Shown one piece after another: positions 17,018-26,649 of a stretch of DNA of 64,000 bases. This stretch comes from Leptospira montravelensis (GTDB taxonomy: Bacteria; Spirochaetota; Leptospiria; Leptospirales; Leptospiraceae). The DNA lies in contig NZ_RQFO01000016.1 of assembly GCF_004770045.1 (NCBI RefSeq), positions 1 to 64,000 on the forward strand, given 5' to 3'. Made by a program: the position numbers and the translations under genes. How positions within the stretch are numbered: the first letter of the stretch is position 1; every line of letters begins with the position of its first letter. The notes beneath the pieces were generated by a model. That model had not been told where the DNA came from. It ran no database searches and saw only the letters and a program-made list of their open reading frames with translations.

Positions 17018-19132
17018 ATGAAATTTAACTGGAAACCGCAACAAACCTTGAGGTCGATCTTTACCTCACTTTGTTTACTAATCACACTGTCCTGTACTCA
17101 GGCAAAAAATACGGAGCAGGTATTTCTCTCCTTACTTTTGTCAGGTGGGAGTGGACAATCAGAATCTAATGGAATTGGTTCCTTGGGACTTTCTAAGACT
17201 GTCCAAACGGTGAATTCCCCACATAGTTTTGATTACAATCTAACATCGCAAGAAAGAGAAATTTCGATTTCAGAAAAAACGAATAACCAATTTACGGACC
17301 AAATTTTTGTAGATGGTCTTGGACGCGAGGTATCTTTCCGAGGATATAATATTTCAGGAAATATGAAACTCGCACAACACGGATTCAAACCTTTTGCCAA
17401 TGAAACCGATGCTGAGATTGCCTATTCGAGACTTGGGAAAACTACGGGTTCAAATATCATTCGTTATACGATTGCATGGGAAGGAGTTCATCCTGCTGTA
17501 GACACTATCGATTACAATTACCTAGATGCTGTCGTAAACCAAATCAAAAAAGCTACCGCCAAACGAATGTATATCTTACTGGATTACCACCAAGATTTGT
17601 TTTCACGCCATCTCTTTAATAAAAACTCATGGTTTACTGGAAACGGCGCACCGGCATGGATTACCAAAGGAGGAAATTATCCAAACGAATACTGTGGAAT
17701 CATTTGTGCAAGTTGGAGCCAAAACAATTTAACAAACGAAGCAGTACGCCGCGCCTTTCGTAATTTTTGGAACAATGCCCCTCTATCGACAACACTTGGA
17801 ACTAGGAACATACAATCCGAATATCTTTGGCAAATTGGAAAAACTGTAGCGTATCTCAAAGAGAAACTAAGTGCAGAAGAATTTTCTTACGTCCTTGGCC
17901 TTGATCCATTGAATGAACCTGTGGATGGGGGAATGGAAGGTTTAACCCCAGCGCAGTGGGACAATCAAAAACTATGGCCAATGTATAAAAAGGTAAGAAC
18001 TATCTTAAATCAAAATGGATGGGAAAATAAATGGGTATTTGCGGAACCTCTTGTATTCTGGAATACAAACGTAGGTTCGGCGATTGCACCCGCAACAGGA
18101 GGCGGACATTTACTTTCTCCACCTGGCCCTGGTTTTGTTTTTAATTCACACTTTTATGATGCAGGGCGGATGGGAACAGATCTTACAGGAATTGATAACG
18201 CAACGTATTTCAAATACTTAGATGAAATCAGAAAGGAGTCTAGATTTTTAAAAATTCCAGTTTTCCTAAGTGAGTTTGGAATGTGGTTGAAAGGCACAGG
18301 AGCAAAGGACACTCCTCGGATGATTAGTGCCATTTACCAATCGATGGAAATTTCTGATGGAAACCAAACTTCCAAATCTAGATTCGCTGATTTTTACAAT
18401 CCCTTAGTATCCGGAACCCAGTGGCATTGGGATTATTATTACAACAACCATGCAGAATATATGAATGGTAATCCAAACAAACTTGTTACCACAAAAGATG
18501 CATGGAATGAAGAAGACTTTTCTGTGGTAGGAAATTACGGAACCAGTTTCAATGTAAACAATTACACAATAGAACGTGGGTATTTACGGAAGTCCCAAGG
18601 CCGAATCATAAGTAGTCATTACAATACGGTAGGATTTGATACTTGGAATAATGTATTTTCTTGGGCGGCAATCAAACCTGGTGAAACCGAACCAAAATAC
18701 TTTGTCGGAAAACGATTCCAGTTGGTAGTTTGGAAAGGAAGGTATTCGGATGCACCAACAGAAATTTATCTGCCAAATCATTTTGATTTAACAAAGACCG
18801 TTTTGATTTCTGAAAAAAGAATTTATCAACAAGGTATTCCTACCAGTCCTAACCAAGAAGTTAATGAGGTCGTAGTCACTCCTGATCGAAATCGGGAAAT
18901 TGGTTCTGGAAATATTTTACATATATGGGATGATTTGGACTTGGATGAAAATCCAAATTCTTCCTACCATTATGTTTTGATTGTGGATGGTGCAAGTGGA
19001 TTATATACATCACAAACACTCCAGGAAATCCAATCCAAACTCAATACCCGAATACTTTTTGAACAAAAAAGTCCGATTTATTTAACAGGTAAAATGACCT
19101 ACGGCGGATACCCCGCCGAATCATCAAATTAG
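17018..19132 (+). CDS. GH5-family endoglycoceramidase-like lipoprotein
   Basis: A 704-residue exported glycoside hydrolase with a lipobox (LLITLSC, Cys at about 26). The (beta/alpha)8 domain starts near VDGLGREVSFRGYNISGNMK. YILLDYHQDLFSRHLF, FSYVLGLDPLNEPV (acid/base Glu at 300) and PVFLSEFGMW (nucleophile Glu at 419) are the GH5 motifs. The spacing of 119 between the catalytic Glu residues resembles bacterial endoglycoceramidases. A C-terminal beta domain of about 150 residues (from about 545) is also typical of them. The predicted reaction is removal of the intact oligosaccharide from glycosphingolipids to leave ceramide, the substrate of the divergent ceramidase. A glucan- or sterol-glucoside-cleaving GH5 is the main alternative. 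Confidence 0.82.
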   Translation: MKFNWKPQQTLRSIFTSLCLLITLSCTQAKNTEQVFLSLLLSGGSGQSESNGIGSLGLSKTVQTVNSPHSFDYNLTSQEREISISEKTNNQFTDQIFVDGLGREVSFRGYNISGNMKLAQHGFKPFANETDAEIAYSRLGKTTGSNIIRYTIAWEGVHPAVDTIDYNYLDAVVNQIKKATAKRMYILLDYHQDLFSRHLFNKNSWFTGNGAPAWITKGGNYPNEYCGIICASWSQNNLTNEAVRRAFRNFWNNAPLSTTLGTRNIQSEYLWQIGKTVAYLKEKLSAEEFSYVLGLDPLNEPVDGGMEGLTPAQWDNQKLWPMYKKVRTILNQNGWENKWVFAEPLVFWNTNVGSAIAPATGGGHLLSPPGPGFVFNSHFYDAGRMGTDLTGIDNATYFKYLDEIRKESRFLKIPVFLSEFGMWLKGTGAKDTPRMISAIYQSMEISDGNQTSKSRFADFYNPLVSGTQWHWDYYYNNHAEYMNGNPNKLVTTKDAWNEEDFSVVGNYGTSFNVNNYTIERGYLRKSQGRIISSHYNTVGFDTWNNVFSWAAIKPGETEPKYFVGKRFQLVVWKGRYSDAPTEIYLPNHFDLTKTVLISEKRIYQQGIPTSPNQEVNEVVVTPDRNREIGSGNILHIWDDLDLDENPNSSYHYVLIVDGASGLYTSQTLQEIQSKLNTRILFEQKSPIYLTGKMTYGGYPAESSN

Positions 19133-19134
19133 AG

Positions 19135-19971
19135 TTAGCTGACTCTTTCCTGTATTTTCCAAATTCCAGATTTGGCTGTTTCTTTGGCATAGGTTTGAAA
19201 GTCTTTTGGCTTTCGACCTAGTGCCAATTCTAAATCGTTAACCACAGATTCATTCCTCCCATCAAGGACAGTGCGAAACAAATACGAAATAAGCCAAAGC
19301 ACATCTTCAGGAAGGCCAAAGCTTTTTAAAGTAACCAAATAATCATCTAATGGGAGTTCTTCGAATGATATTGGTTGGTTTGTAACTTCCGCAATGGTTT
19401 CAAACACATCTTTAAAACTGACAAGTTCTGGACCTGTTAGTTCATACAGTTTGTTTTTATGTTTGTCGGTGACAAGTGAAGCAAATGCCAACTCACAAAG
19501 GTCATCCAAATCCACAAACGGTTCTTTAGCTGCTACTTTTGGGAATAATACTCTCCCTTCTAAAATTTGTTCTAAAAACATTCCTTCGCTAAAGTTTTGT
19601 AGGAACCAACTCGACCTAAGGATGGTCCATTCCAATCCGGAGTTTTGAACGATTTGTTCGCAGGCCCTCGCTTCTGGCTCTCCTCTACCGGATAACAATA
19701 CCAAACGTTTTACTTGGTTTGATCGGCAGACCTGAACCAAAGTTTTTATGGCTTCGAGAGAGGAAGGCACTGCTAAATCAGGTTGAAAACTAATGTAAAC
19801 TTGGTTTATCCCTTGGAGGACATCTTCCCAACCCTCTGGTTTTTCCCAATCAAAGGTTGGTTCCGCTTTTCTTGAACCCAATCGGACAGGATAACCTGCT
19901 TGGTTCAATTTAGATAAGATTCTTGATCCAGTTTTTCCACTGGATCCAATGATAAGTGTTTTAGGTTTCAT
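19135..19971 (-). CDS. NmrA-like NAD(P)-binding oxidoreductase
   Basis: A 278-residue Rossmann-fold protein of the atypical short-chain dehydrogenase group. The nucleotide-binding motif is LIIGSSGKTGSRILSKL at residues 5-21. It is followed by VKRLVLLSGRGEPEARACEQ and TILRSSWFLQNFSEG, a pattern typical of NmrA/azoreductase-like (QorB-type) proteins, which often lack the catalytic Tyr-x3-Lys. It acts as an NAD(P)H-dependent reductase or redox sensor in the cytoplasm. It lies 54 nt downstream of an AraC regulator on the same strand, so the two probably form a transcription unit in which the regulator controls its neighbour. Confidence 0.82.
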   Translation of the reverse strand: MKPKTLIIGSSGKTGSRILSKLNQAGYPVRLGSRKAEPTFDWEKPEGWEDVLQGINQVYISFQPDLAVPSSLEAIKTLVQVCRSNQVKRLVLLSGRGEPEARACEQIVQNSGLEWTILRSSWFLQNFSEGMFLEQILEGRVLFPKVAAKEPFVDLDDLCELAFASLVTDKHKNKLYELTGPELVSFKDVFETIAEVTNQPISFEELPLDDYLVTLKSFGLPEDVLWLISYLFRTVLDGRNESVVNDLELALGRKPKDFQTYAKETAKSGIWKIQERVS

Positions 19972-20025
19972 AAATTTAAGAATACAAGAAACTTAAAGAT
20001 TTAAATTGAACAAACCCGACAGAGT

Positions 20026-20799
20026 TTAAATTTTTTCTCGGAATTGAAACGGTTTTTCTTTGGTAAAAGATTTGAATTGGCGAATGAAATGCGATTGGTC
20101 AGAATACCCACTCACATAAGCAACATCAGTTAATTTAGATTTATTTTCACCATCTAACTCACGCAAGCTAGATTGAAATCGAATGATGGTAGAAAATTGT
20201 TTAGGAGTAAGGCCTACATAATTTTGGAATCGTCTTTGTAATGTACGTTCTGACAACCCATGTTTTTTTGATAACTTTCCAATTTCGCAGTTCCCTTTTT
20301 CCTCCAAAATTTCCTCAATACAAACCTGTAAAATGGGGTCTGGCCGAAATGACTTACCCTTTTCCAGAATAAAATTTACCAACGCGGTGTGAGCGCGAGC
20401 AGAAGAAAATTCCTGAATCGACAATTGAAAGTTAGGTTCCTCAATCCAATCGGAAGATGGTATGGAAAAGCAAGAATTGGTGAGTTCCGTCGCAGGAATT
20501 CCCAACGATGTTTCTACAACCGCAGGAAAAAGTTGTAACATCACAAAGAAAAAGGGACCATTAATTTCTATTTGTATTGGTTCAATGGTTTGACCATAAA
20601 CAAAAACTGGATCCATCACTTTGGATGCAGAACCAACATAAACTGTAACCGGTTTTTTAGAATGAAAAAAAACAATTCCAGGAAATCCATCCGCATAAAA
20701 AGGAAGAGTTTGTTTTTCTTCTTTATCTGATTCAAAAACGAAAACAGATTGGATCAGCATTTTTTCCTTAGTATTTAGTTTGGGGTTTGTTACTTTCAT
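20026..20799 (-). CDS. AraC-family transcriptional regulator
   Basis: A 257-residue regulator. The N-terminal ~150 residues include GFPGIVFFHSKKPVTVYVGSA and resemble the DUF6597-type domain common upstream of AraC HTH domains. The C-terminal two-HTH AraC domain (about 165-257) contains KLSKKHGLSERTLQRRFQNYVGLTPKQF and VAYVSGYSDQSHFIRQFKSF. It is upstream of and co-directional with the NmrA-like oxidoreductase. The region before its start (20800-21046) is very AT-rich and has an inverted repeat, TTTGATA/TATCAAA, at 20910-20930. Confidence 0.87.
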   Translation of the reverse strand: MKVTNPKLNTKEKMLIQSVFVFESDKEEKQTLPFYADGFPGIVFFHSKKPVTVYVGSASKVMDPVFVYGQTIEPIQIEINGPFFFVMLQLFPAVVETSLGIPATELTNSCFSIPSSDWIEEPNFQLSIQEFSSARAHTALVNFILEKGKSFRPDPILQVCIEEILEEKGNCEIGKLSKKHGLSERTLQRRFQNYVGLTPKQFSTIIRFQSSLRELDGENKSKLTDVAYVSGYSDQSHFIRQFKSFTKEKPFQFREKI

Positions 20800-20909
20800 G
20801 CGATATTGATTCTAAACTTCTTTATACAGACACATTCTTAAATTTTATTCATACATAAATAATGAAGGATTATAGTTTTACAATTTACTTAGACTTATAT
20901 TCTATATTT

Positions 20910-20930
20910 TTTGATATATTTTTTATCAAA
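20910..20930. promoter_or_regulatory. Inverted repeat in the AraC/LLM divergent region
   Basis: TTTGATA-N7-TATCAAA, a perfect 7-bp inverted repeat inside an AT-rich 247-bp region between the divergent AraC and flavin oxidoreductase genes. It may be an operator or a simple AT-rich hairpin. Confidence 0.35.
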
Positions 20931-21046
20931 TAAAACTTCAAAATTAAAAAATACATATAACAGATGTAATTTTTTTTTTATACAAAACATGATTTATTTT
21001 TTTTACACATTTACACGTGAGAGAGCAAAAAGCGATTGTGATCGTA

Positions 21047-22027
21047 ATGGCAAAATTTTCGATTTTAGACTTAGTTTTTATCAACGAAGGAAATACACCC
21101 AAAGACGCTCTCGCCAATTCAGTTCGGGTTGCGATAGCGGCAGAAAGTTTGGGTTACCACCGCATTTGGGTAGCAGAACATCATAACTTCCCGGCCATTG
21201 CGAGTGCAGCCACTTCTGTGGTCATTGGTCATTTGGCAGGAAATACAAAAACCATTCGAATCGGTGCCGGAGGAATCATGTTACCTAACCATTCCCCACT
21301 TGTGATTGCCGAACAATTTGGGACATTAGAAAGTTTATATCCAGGAAGGATCGATTTAGGTTTGGGACGTGCTCCAGGAACCGACCAACTCACCTTACGA
21401 GCGTTACGTAGAGATTCCATGAGTGCACAATCTTTTCCAGAAGATGTTAAAGAACTACTGAATTATTTTGAAGATGATGCAAACCAATTACAGGTTCGTG
21501 CCATTCCCGGCATGGGAACTCATGTGCCTGTTTGGATTTTGGGATCCAGTTTGTTTGGAGCCCAACTGGCTGCCATCCTTGGACTTCCTTATGCTTTTGC
21601 TTCTCATTTTGCGCCAGGGGCTCTTATGGAAGCCATCAGTATTTATCGAAAACAATTTCGTCCGTCTGTCTATCTAGACAAACCCTATGTAATGGTAGGA
21701 GTGAATGTGATTGCAGCTGATACAGACAAAGAAGCAAAGTTTCTTTTCACAAGTTCCCAACAATCTTTTACTCGTATCCTCAGAAATGCAAGGGGCACCT
21801 TTCCGCCTCCCATCGAAGACATAGACTCCTACTGGTCCCCTCAAGAAAAACAAATGGCCTCCCAGATGTTATCTTATTCTGTAGTAGGTGCACCTGACAC
21901 AATTAAGGTGGGAATAAAAAAGGTTCTCGAGGAAACCAAAGCCGATGAACTGATGACGGTCACTTCCGTTTATGATACGGATGCTAAAATCAGATCCTTA
22001 GAAATTTTGGCAAAATTGGAAATTTAA
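21047..22027 (+). CDS. LLM-class flavin-dependent oxidoreductase (luciferase-like)
   Basis: A 326-residue luciferase-like monooxygenase, TIM-barrel fold, using reduced flavin. The family landmarks are [19 protein letters not shown] at the N-terminus, [46 protein letters not shown] and [14 protein letters not shown]. These place it in the group with alkanal-monooxygenase-like YhbW proteins, whose substrates are mostly unknown. I choose ATG at 21047 instead of GTG at 21017 because family members begin close to the K-x-S-x-L-D motif; the upstream ten residues look unconserved. There is no strong ribosome-binding site before either start. Confidence 0.87.
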   Translation: MAKFSILDLVFINEGNTPKDALANSVRVAIAAESLGYHRIWVAEHHNFPAIASAATSVVIGHLAGNTKTIRIGAGGIMLPNHSPLVIAEQFGTLESLYPGRIDLGLGRAPGTDQLTLRALRRDSMSAQSFPEDVKELLNYFEDDANQLQVRAIPGMGTHVPVWILGSSLFGAQLAAILGLPYAFASHFAPGALMEAISIYRKQFRPSVYLDKPYVMVGVNVIAADTDKEAKFLFTSSQQSFTRILRNARGTFPPPIEDIDSYWSPQEKQMASQMLSYSVVGAPDTIKVGIKKVLEETKADELMTVTSVYDTDAKIRSLEILAKLEI

Positions 22028-22156
22028 CTTCATAAAACCAAATTTCCCTTTTGCATCGGTTTCTTATTTTGTCACTATCGTTTTGGTATTGATATTAAAA
22101 GTATCTGCAACTTTTTATAGAAAACTCGGGTCGAATTCCGAAATGAAGGTTCTTAT

Positions 22157-23185
22157 ATGAAATATAACTCAATAGCTCTATGGTTTGTCCTCCTTGCCCT
22201 CATCATTTTTTCCACTGCCTCCTGTTCCCGTGGTTGGTTACGCGGTAAAATCCAAGAACGATTTCTAAAAAAAATGGAAGAAAAACCAGCACCCATTGCA
22301 TCTACGGATATAACCCAAAAGATTGAATCTCCCGGTGATTATACCTTTACCTTTCCTTTTGGCGGAATTCCAAGATATTACAAAGTACACGTACCAAAGT
22401 CATATTCACCTAACAAAGAAACTCCATTACTCTTTGTATTACACGGTGGTGGTGGTGATATGGAAATTCAATCAAACGAAGAATACTACCATCAAATTTC
22501 CAAATCAGAAGAAAATGGGCATATCATAGTTTTTCCCAATGGTTATAGCAAATACAAATCTGGAAAAATCGCTACCTGGAATGCAGGAAATTGTTGCGCA
22601 GAAGCTCGTGATAAAAAAGTCGATGATGTTGGTTTTATCAAAGAAGTTTTAAATCTAACCACCAAACAACTACATATTGACAAATCCAAAGTTTATTCAA
22701 CAGGAATGTCCAATGGCGCCATGATGACCTATCGACTTGCCTGTGAAATGACGGACAATCTCTCGGCCATCGCCACTGTTGCAGGAACCGATAATACAAT
22801 TTCTTGTAATCCGTCCAAACCAATTTCTGTTTTGCATATTCATGCAAAAGATGATGATAAAGTTTTATTTTACGGTGGCGCAGGAGATAGTTTCAAGGAT
22901 AGATCACTTGTTACCGACTTTATTTCTGTTCCTAAATCCATATCCAAATGGGTCAATTACAACCAGTGTAACCCAAAACCCAAACGAGTTTTTGAAGAAC
23001 CTGGTGTGACTTGCGATGAATATAGCGAATGCAAAGAGGGTGTGAAGGTAAAACTTTGTATCACTGAAAAGGGAGGACATTCTTGGCCTGGTGGCAAAAA
23101 ACCTTCCCTATTCTTTGGTTCTGCTTCCCCATCCAATGCCATCAAAGCAAACGATGTTATGTGGGAATTTTTTAAAGAAAATTAA
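22157..23185 (+). CDS. Polyhydroxybutyrate-depolymerase-like esterase lipoprotein
   Basis: A 342-residue alpha/beta-hydrolase with a lipoprotein signal (LALIIFSTASC, Cys at about 23). After a linker come FVLHGGGGDMEIQ (oxyanion region), STGMSNGAMMTYRLA (nucleophile elbow G-M-S-N-G with the catalytic Ser), VLHIHAKDDDKV (acid Asp region) and EKGGHSWPGGKKP (catalytic His). This is the LpqC/PHB-depolymerase family, which includes feruloyl esterases and secreted polyester hydrolases. Eight cysteines in the mature part (NCCAE, LACEMT, ISCNP, QCNP, TCDEYSEC, LC) suggest disulfides. It acts outside the cytoplasm. The true substrate cannot be determined from sequence. Confidence 0.85.
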   Translation: MKYNSIALWFVLLALIIFSTASCSRGWLRGKIQERFLKKMEEKPAPIASTDITQKIESPGDYTFTFPFGGIPRYYKVHVPKSYSPNKETPLLFVLHGGGGDMEIQSNEEYYHQISKSEENGHIIVFPNGYSKYKSGKIATWNAGNCCAEARDKKVDDVGFIKEVLNLTTKQLHIDKSKVYSTGMSNGAMMTYRLACEMTDNLSAIATVAGTDNTISCNPSKPISVLHIHAKDDDKVLFYGGAGDSFKDRSLVTDFISVPKSISKWVNYNQCNPKPKRVFEEPGVTCDEYSECKEGVKVKLCITEKGGHSWPGGKKPSLFFGSASPSNAIKANDVMWEFFKEN

Positions 23186-23201
23186 CCATTACAAAATCAA
23201 A

Positions 23202-23234
23202 AACTAGTATATAGAAACACTCTTTATACTAGTT
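23202..23234. terminator. Bidirectional hairpin between convergent genes
   Basis: AACTAGTATA (23202-23211) and TATACTAGTT (23225-23234) form a perfect 10-bp stem with a 13-nt loop. It lies 17 nt past the esterase stop and overlaps the stop codon of the convergent racemase-fold gene. A T-run is lacking, so its efficiency is uncertain. Confidence 0.5.
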
Positions 23235-24521
23235 GATAAAACACTTCCAGGTTCCTATAATTTTCCCATTTCGCAAAAGAACCACTTCTCCCATCTCCGC
23301 CATCACCTTTTCACTTTGTGTTGGTCGATAAAAAACGTAATCATCAGGTTGTAATCCAGTGGAAATACTTCCATTTAAAATTCCCTGATTCGTACTGGCC
23401 CCATAAAGGCTATTATCAAATAGACCCTTAGGTGATTCTTTTTTGGCAAGATAGGCTCCGCCATAAGTAAAATACGTAACTTGTAAGTTAGGATTCCATA
23501 AAGGAAATAAAAAGGAAAAAGATTCTAAAAAAGGAATGGTGGTTCCTTCTAATCGTTTCAGAACAGGTGCCGCAATAAAAAAAGCAGGTTTGTGTTCTGT
23601 GAGTGTACTCACATCAAAATCAGTAGGCATCACAAGGGCCGAGCCAACCGAGACATCATTTACAACTTGTTGGTTCTTTTGATAAAACCTGTAGGTTTTA
23701 CTTCCCCCACCGTTCAAAAGTAATTCCTTAGAAAATAAAGTAGGAAAAGATTTTTTACCTAAACTTACAAATCTTTCATATTTAACTAGAGAGGATTGGA
23801 TCTCTTTTTCTATGGCCTCATTCTTATCACCTAACAAAACTGGTACAGATGCGACATGTGGTTCATAACCCATAAAACCATCAAATTCTAAGTTTTTAGA
23901 ATTTTCTTGGACCATAGAAAATACGGTATTTGTATCCGTGGGATTGCCAAACCCTCCACGATGCAGGCCTATATCGATTTCCAAAACCAAATGTAATTTT
24001 ATATTTTTCGATTTTGCAAATTCTAAATATTGGTTGAGTCTTGTTTCCGTGTCCACTAACCAATGAATTTTTTGAAACCGGTCCACCTTTGTTTTTTGAT
24101 AAATATCTTCTAAAGCACGCGCTGGCATCGGTTTTCCAAGAAGAATATCAAACGAAGAAAACTCCGGATCGCTAAGTAACATCACAATGTCACCCGAATG
24201 GAAAACCATCAGACGATTGGTATTTGTAAATTTTGTAATATAGCGAAGGAGATCCAATGATGGTAGAGACTTTACAACAATACGATAGTGTAAAGGCGGT
24301 GGGATATTTTTGGAGAGTGTGGATAAATTTTCATTCAACCGGTCCAAATCCAAAAGCACTACCGGTTTTCCAAATCCATTTGTTTTTAGTTCATTGTTAA
24401 GTTTAGAAAAATATTCTGTATAAGAAGAACCTTCATCTTTTGGTTTAATAAGAAAAACAAAAGCAACTACTAAAACAAGAAAAACACTTATTTGAATCTT
24501 ACGGAGTTTTAAAACTAACAT
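23229..24521 (-). CDS. Membrane-anchored alanine-racemase-fold PLP protein (DSD1/D-threonine aldolase-like)
   Basis: A 430-residue protein with an N-terminal membrane anchor (about 8-26, ISVFLVLVVAFVFLI). It is followed by a fold-III PLP TIM barrel: PVVLLDLDRLNENLSTLSK, then LHYRIVVKSLPSLDLL, whose Lys is the likely PLP-binding residue. Then come HLVLEIDIGLHRGG and a C-terminal domain. This resembles the D-threonine aldolase/D-serine dehydratase-like group rather than canonical Alr. The anchor implies that it faces the periplasm, which is odd for a PLP enzyme. Its start lies 19 nt after the chemoreceptor stop on the same strand, behind AAAGGAG, so the two are probably co-transcribed. Conceivably it processes a D-amino acid sensed by the receptor (speculation). 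Confidence 0.75.
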   Translation of the reverse strand: MLVLKLRKIQISVFLVLVVAFVFLIKPKDEGSSYTEYFSKLNNELKTNGFGKPVVLLDLDRLNENLSTLSKNIPPPLHYRIVVKSLPSLDLLRYITKFTNTNRLMVFHSGDIVMLLSDPEFSSFDILLGKPMPARALEDIYQKTKVDRFQKIHWLVDTETRLNQYLEFAKSKNIKLHLVLEIDIGLHRGGFGNPTDTNTVFSMVQENSKNLEFDGFMGYEPHVASVPVLLGDKNEAIEKEIQSSLVKYERFVSLGKKSFPTLFSKELLLNGGGSKTYRFYQKNQQVVNDVSVGSALVMPTDFDVSTLTEHKPAFFIAAPVLKRLEGTTIPFLESFSFLFPLWNPNLQVTYFTYGGAYLAKKESPKGLFDNSLYGASTNQGILNGSISTGLQPDDYVFYRPTQSEKVMAEMGEVVLLRNGKIIGTWKCFIN

Positions 24522-24540
24522 ATTATATTTTCAAACTCCT

Positions 24541-26331
24541 TTATATTTTAAATTTATCAATCTCTGACTTGAGCTCATCAGCCAACATACCCAAATTATT
24601 TGCAGCTGCAGTAACTTCTTCGGAAGAAGCAAGTTGCTCTTCAGAAGAAGCGGCGATGGCTTGTGTGCTATCGGAAATTCCATTGGAAATCTGTGCAAGT
24701 TGTTCGGTTGATGCATTTAATTCTTCAGTGCTAGCGGAAATTTCTTCTGTAGTGGCAGAAACTCCTTGCATTTCGTCAGTTACTTTTTCAATAGAGCCGG
24801 CGATCCTTTCAAATGTTTGTCCCACTTCGTTGACCATTGTAACACCTTGGTCCACTTCCTTACTACCATTCTCCATCATAGCAACAGCTGAAGTTGTATT
24901 CTTTTGGATTTCTGCGATTAATACACTTATTTGTTTTGTTGCATCTTCAGATCTTTCTGCCAACTTTCTAACTTCATCTGCCACTACAGCAAACCCCCTT
25001 CCCTGTTCTCCAGCTCTTGCAGCTTCGATCGCTGCATTGAGAGCTAATAAATTAGTTTGGCTTGCGATCTGATTAATAGTCTCTACTATTTGACCAATAG
25101 CTTTTGAATTTTCACCTAATACATGTATGCTGCTAGAAATTCCACTCACTGATGAGTTTACAACCGACATCTGTTTGATGGTAGTTCCAATTACATTTCT
25201 TCCTTCCTGTACTTTTTCCAAAACACCATTAGCCAAATCAGAAACCGTTGCAGTAGACTCCGCTATTTTTGCCACAGCTTGCGAGTTTTCAAGCATTGCA
25301 CGTTTGTTTTCTGTAAACGCAACTAACTGTGATTCTGTACTTACCGCAACTTGTTGGATGGATTTAGCAATGCTTCCAGCAACAGCAGAAGAATGTTCCG
25401 CACTTGTATACATTTCTTTTGCAGATTCTGCAACTTTTACGGATGATTTGGATACATGTTTCATCATCTCGCGCAGGTTAGTTGCCATTTTATTAAAATC
25501 ATCTCCAAGAATCCCAAACTCATCCTTAAAGGCTAAATCTACTTTTTCGCGGAGGTCACCTTCACTTGCTTTTTCCACTACAAATTTGATTTTCTGAATT
25601 CTTTTTGCAATAAAGGAAGCAAGAATATAGGAAAATAACATCGATAAGGCTAAACTAATTACAGCGCTAATTAAAAATATCGTCTGCATTCCGCGCAATC
25701 GTCTTTGGTATATGATCTCTTCCCGACCACCAGCACCGATCACCCAGTTCCAAGGTTTATAATATGCTTGGTAAGCCATAAAAGTATATATAGGTTCACC
25801 AGGGTTTTGCCAAATTTCGCGTAGTGGATATCCTGTTGCTTTTGGATTTCCCCAAGTATCACGCACTGTGTACTTTCCTTCGATTTGATAATCCCAAATA
25901 TTAGCACCTTCAATATTAAAAGGGTGCATAGTTGCAATCCCTTCCGGCGTGATTCCCCAGAGATACATATAGTCATTGGTTGACATTTTGGTTTTGGAAA
26001 TATCGCGATTTCCATCAGGCATCTTAGGTCCAACTATATAGGTTTTTGCCATCTCTTGTGCATCTTCCAAAGTCATGTCACCTGCCTTAACCCTTTCGTT
26101 TAAAGCATCCACAAGTCCAACTGCATCTTTTAGGACATTGGTAAACATTTCCTCGCCAACATTCAAAACTTGCTCTTTTGCAGTTGTATAAGAAATATAA
26201 AAGATAAAGGACAGAACAATTGAAAGGACCAAAAATATAAATAACATAAGTTGGCCCTTAATACCTATCGCCTTGCTCTTGTTAACTTTTTCTTTTAGGG
26301 ATGTTTGGGAAATGGAAGTAGAATTTGTCAT
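24541..26331 (-). CDS. Methyl-accepting chemotaxis protein with periplasmic Cache domain
   Basis: A 596-residue receptor. First membrane segment at about 22-44 ([22 protein letters not shown]). The periplasmic domain has sCache-type features, including [30 protein letters not shown] and [13 protein letters not shown] second membrane segment ([21 protein letters not shown]) leads into HAMP. The cytoplasmic signalling hairpin tip is seen as [22 protein letters not shown], followed by [18 protein letters not shown]. The C-terminus is a long Ser/Glu/Ala coiled coil without the CheR-docking pentapeptide. I prefer ATG at 26331 (MTNSTSISQ) over the upstream ATG at 26397, whose extra 22 residues look non-coding. 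Small organic acids are the usual ligands of this domain family. Confidence 0.9.
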   Translation of the reverse strand: MTNSTSISQTSLKEKVNKSKAIGIKGQLMLFIFLVLSIVLSFIFYISYTTAKEQVLNVGEEMFTNVLKDAVGLVDALNERVKAGDMTLEDAQEMAKTYIVGPKMPDGNRDISKTKMSTNDYMYLWGITPEGIATMHPFNIEGANIWDYQIEGKYTVRDTWGNPKATGYPLREIWQNPGEPIYTFMAYQAYYKPWNWVIGAGGREEIIYQRRLRGMQTIFLISAVISLALSMLFSYILASFIAKRIQKIKFVVEKASEGDLREKVDLAFKDEFGILGDDFNKMATNLREMMKHVSKSSVKVAESAKEMYTSAEHSSAVAGSIAKSIQQVAVSTESQLVAFTENKRAMLENSQAVAKIAESTATVSDLANGVLEKVQEGRNVIGTTIKQMSVVNSSVSGISSSIHVLGENSKAIGQIVETINQIASQTNLLALNAAIEAARAGEQGRGFAVVADEVRKLAERSEDATKQISVLIAEIQKNTTSAVAMMENGSKEVDQGVTMVNEVGQTFERIAGSIEKVTDEMQGVSATTEEISASTEELNASTEQLAQISNGISDSTQAIAASSEEQLASSEEVTAAANNLGMLADELKSEIDKFKI

Positions 26332-26391
26332 ATAAAGTTTCTTTTTATTTGTATTATAATAACCTGAACCAATCACTAAAAATTTTAGCGT

Positions 26392-26418
26392 AACCAAAGA
26401 TTTTCTTTGGTTTTTTTT
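26392..26418 (+). terminator. Orphan rho-independent terminator (plus strand)
   Basis: AACCAAAG-ATTTT-CTTTGGTT followed by TTTTTT: an 8-bp perfect stem with a 5-nt loop and T-run, reading on the plus strand. No plus-strand gene ends nearby; the last one stops at 23185. It lies in the region upstream of the minus-strand chemoreceptor (26332-26649, 318 bp), where nothing else convincing is seen. Confidence 0.65.
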
Positions 26419-26649
26419 ATATGAGAGTTTTCAAAGAACATTTCGTACAATCCCCTTATTATGCAGAAAAAGGCCGGATCAAAATTCCCGAACCGAAATA
26501 AAATCCAGTTTTCTTAGGAATAATACGAGGATATGATATTTTTTAGAATTTTTTTGTGAATTAATTTCAGATTTTTGATTCAATCTCTCGGGAGGACCTT
26601 ATTTTGTCCTACCTCCCTAGTATTCTGTTCTTATTGAGGTTAGAAACTA

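Noticed and set aside
24569..25597. Long Ala/Ser-rich plus-strand frames inside the chemoreceptor
   Set aside because: Antisense of the repetitive MCP coiled coil; no independent start signals.
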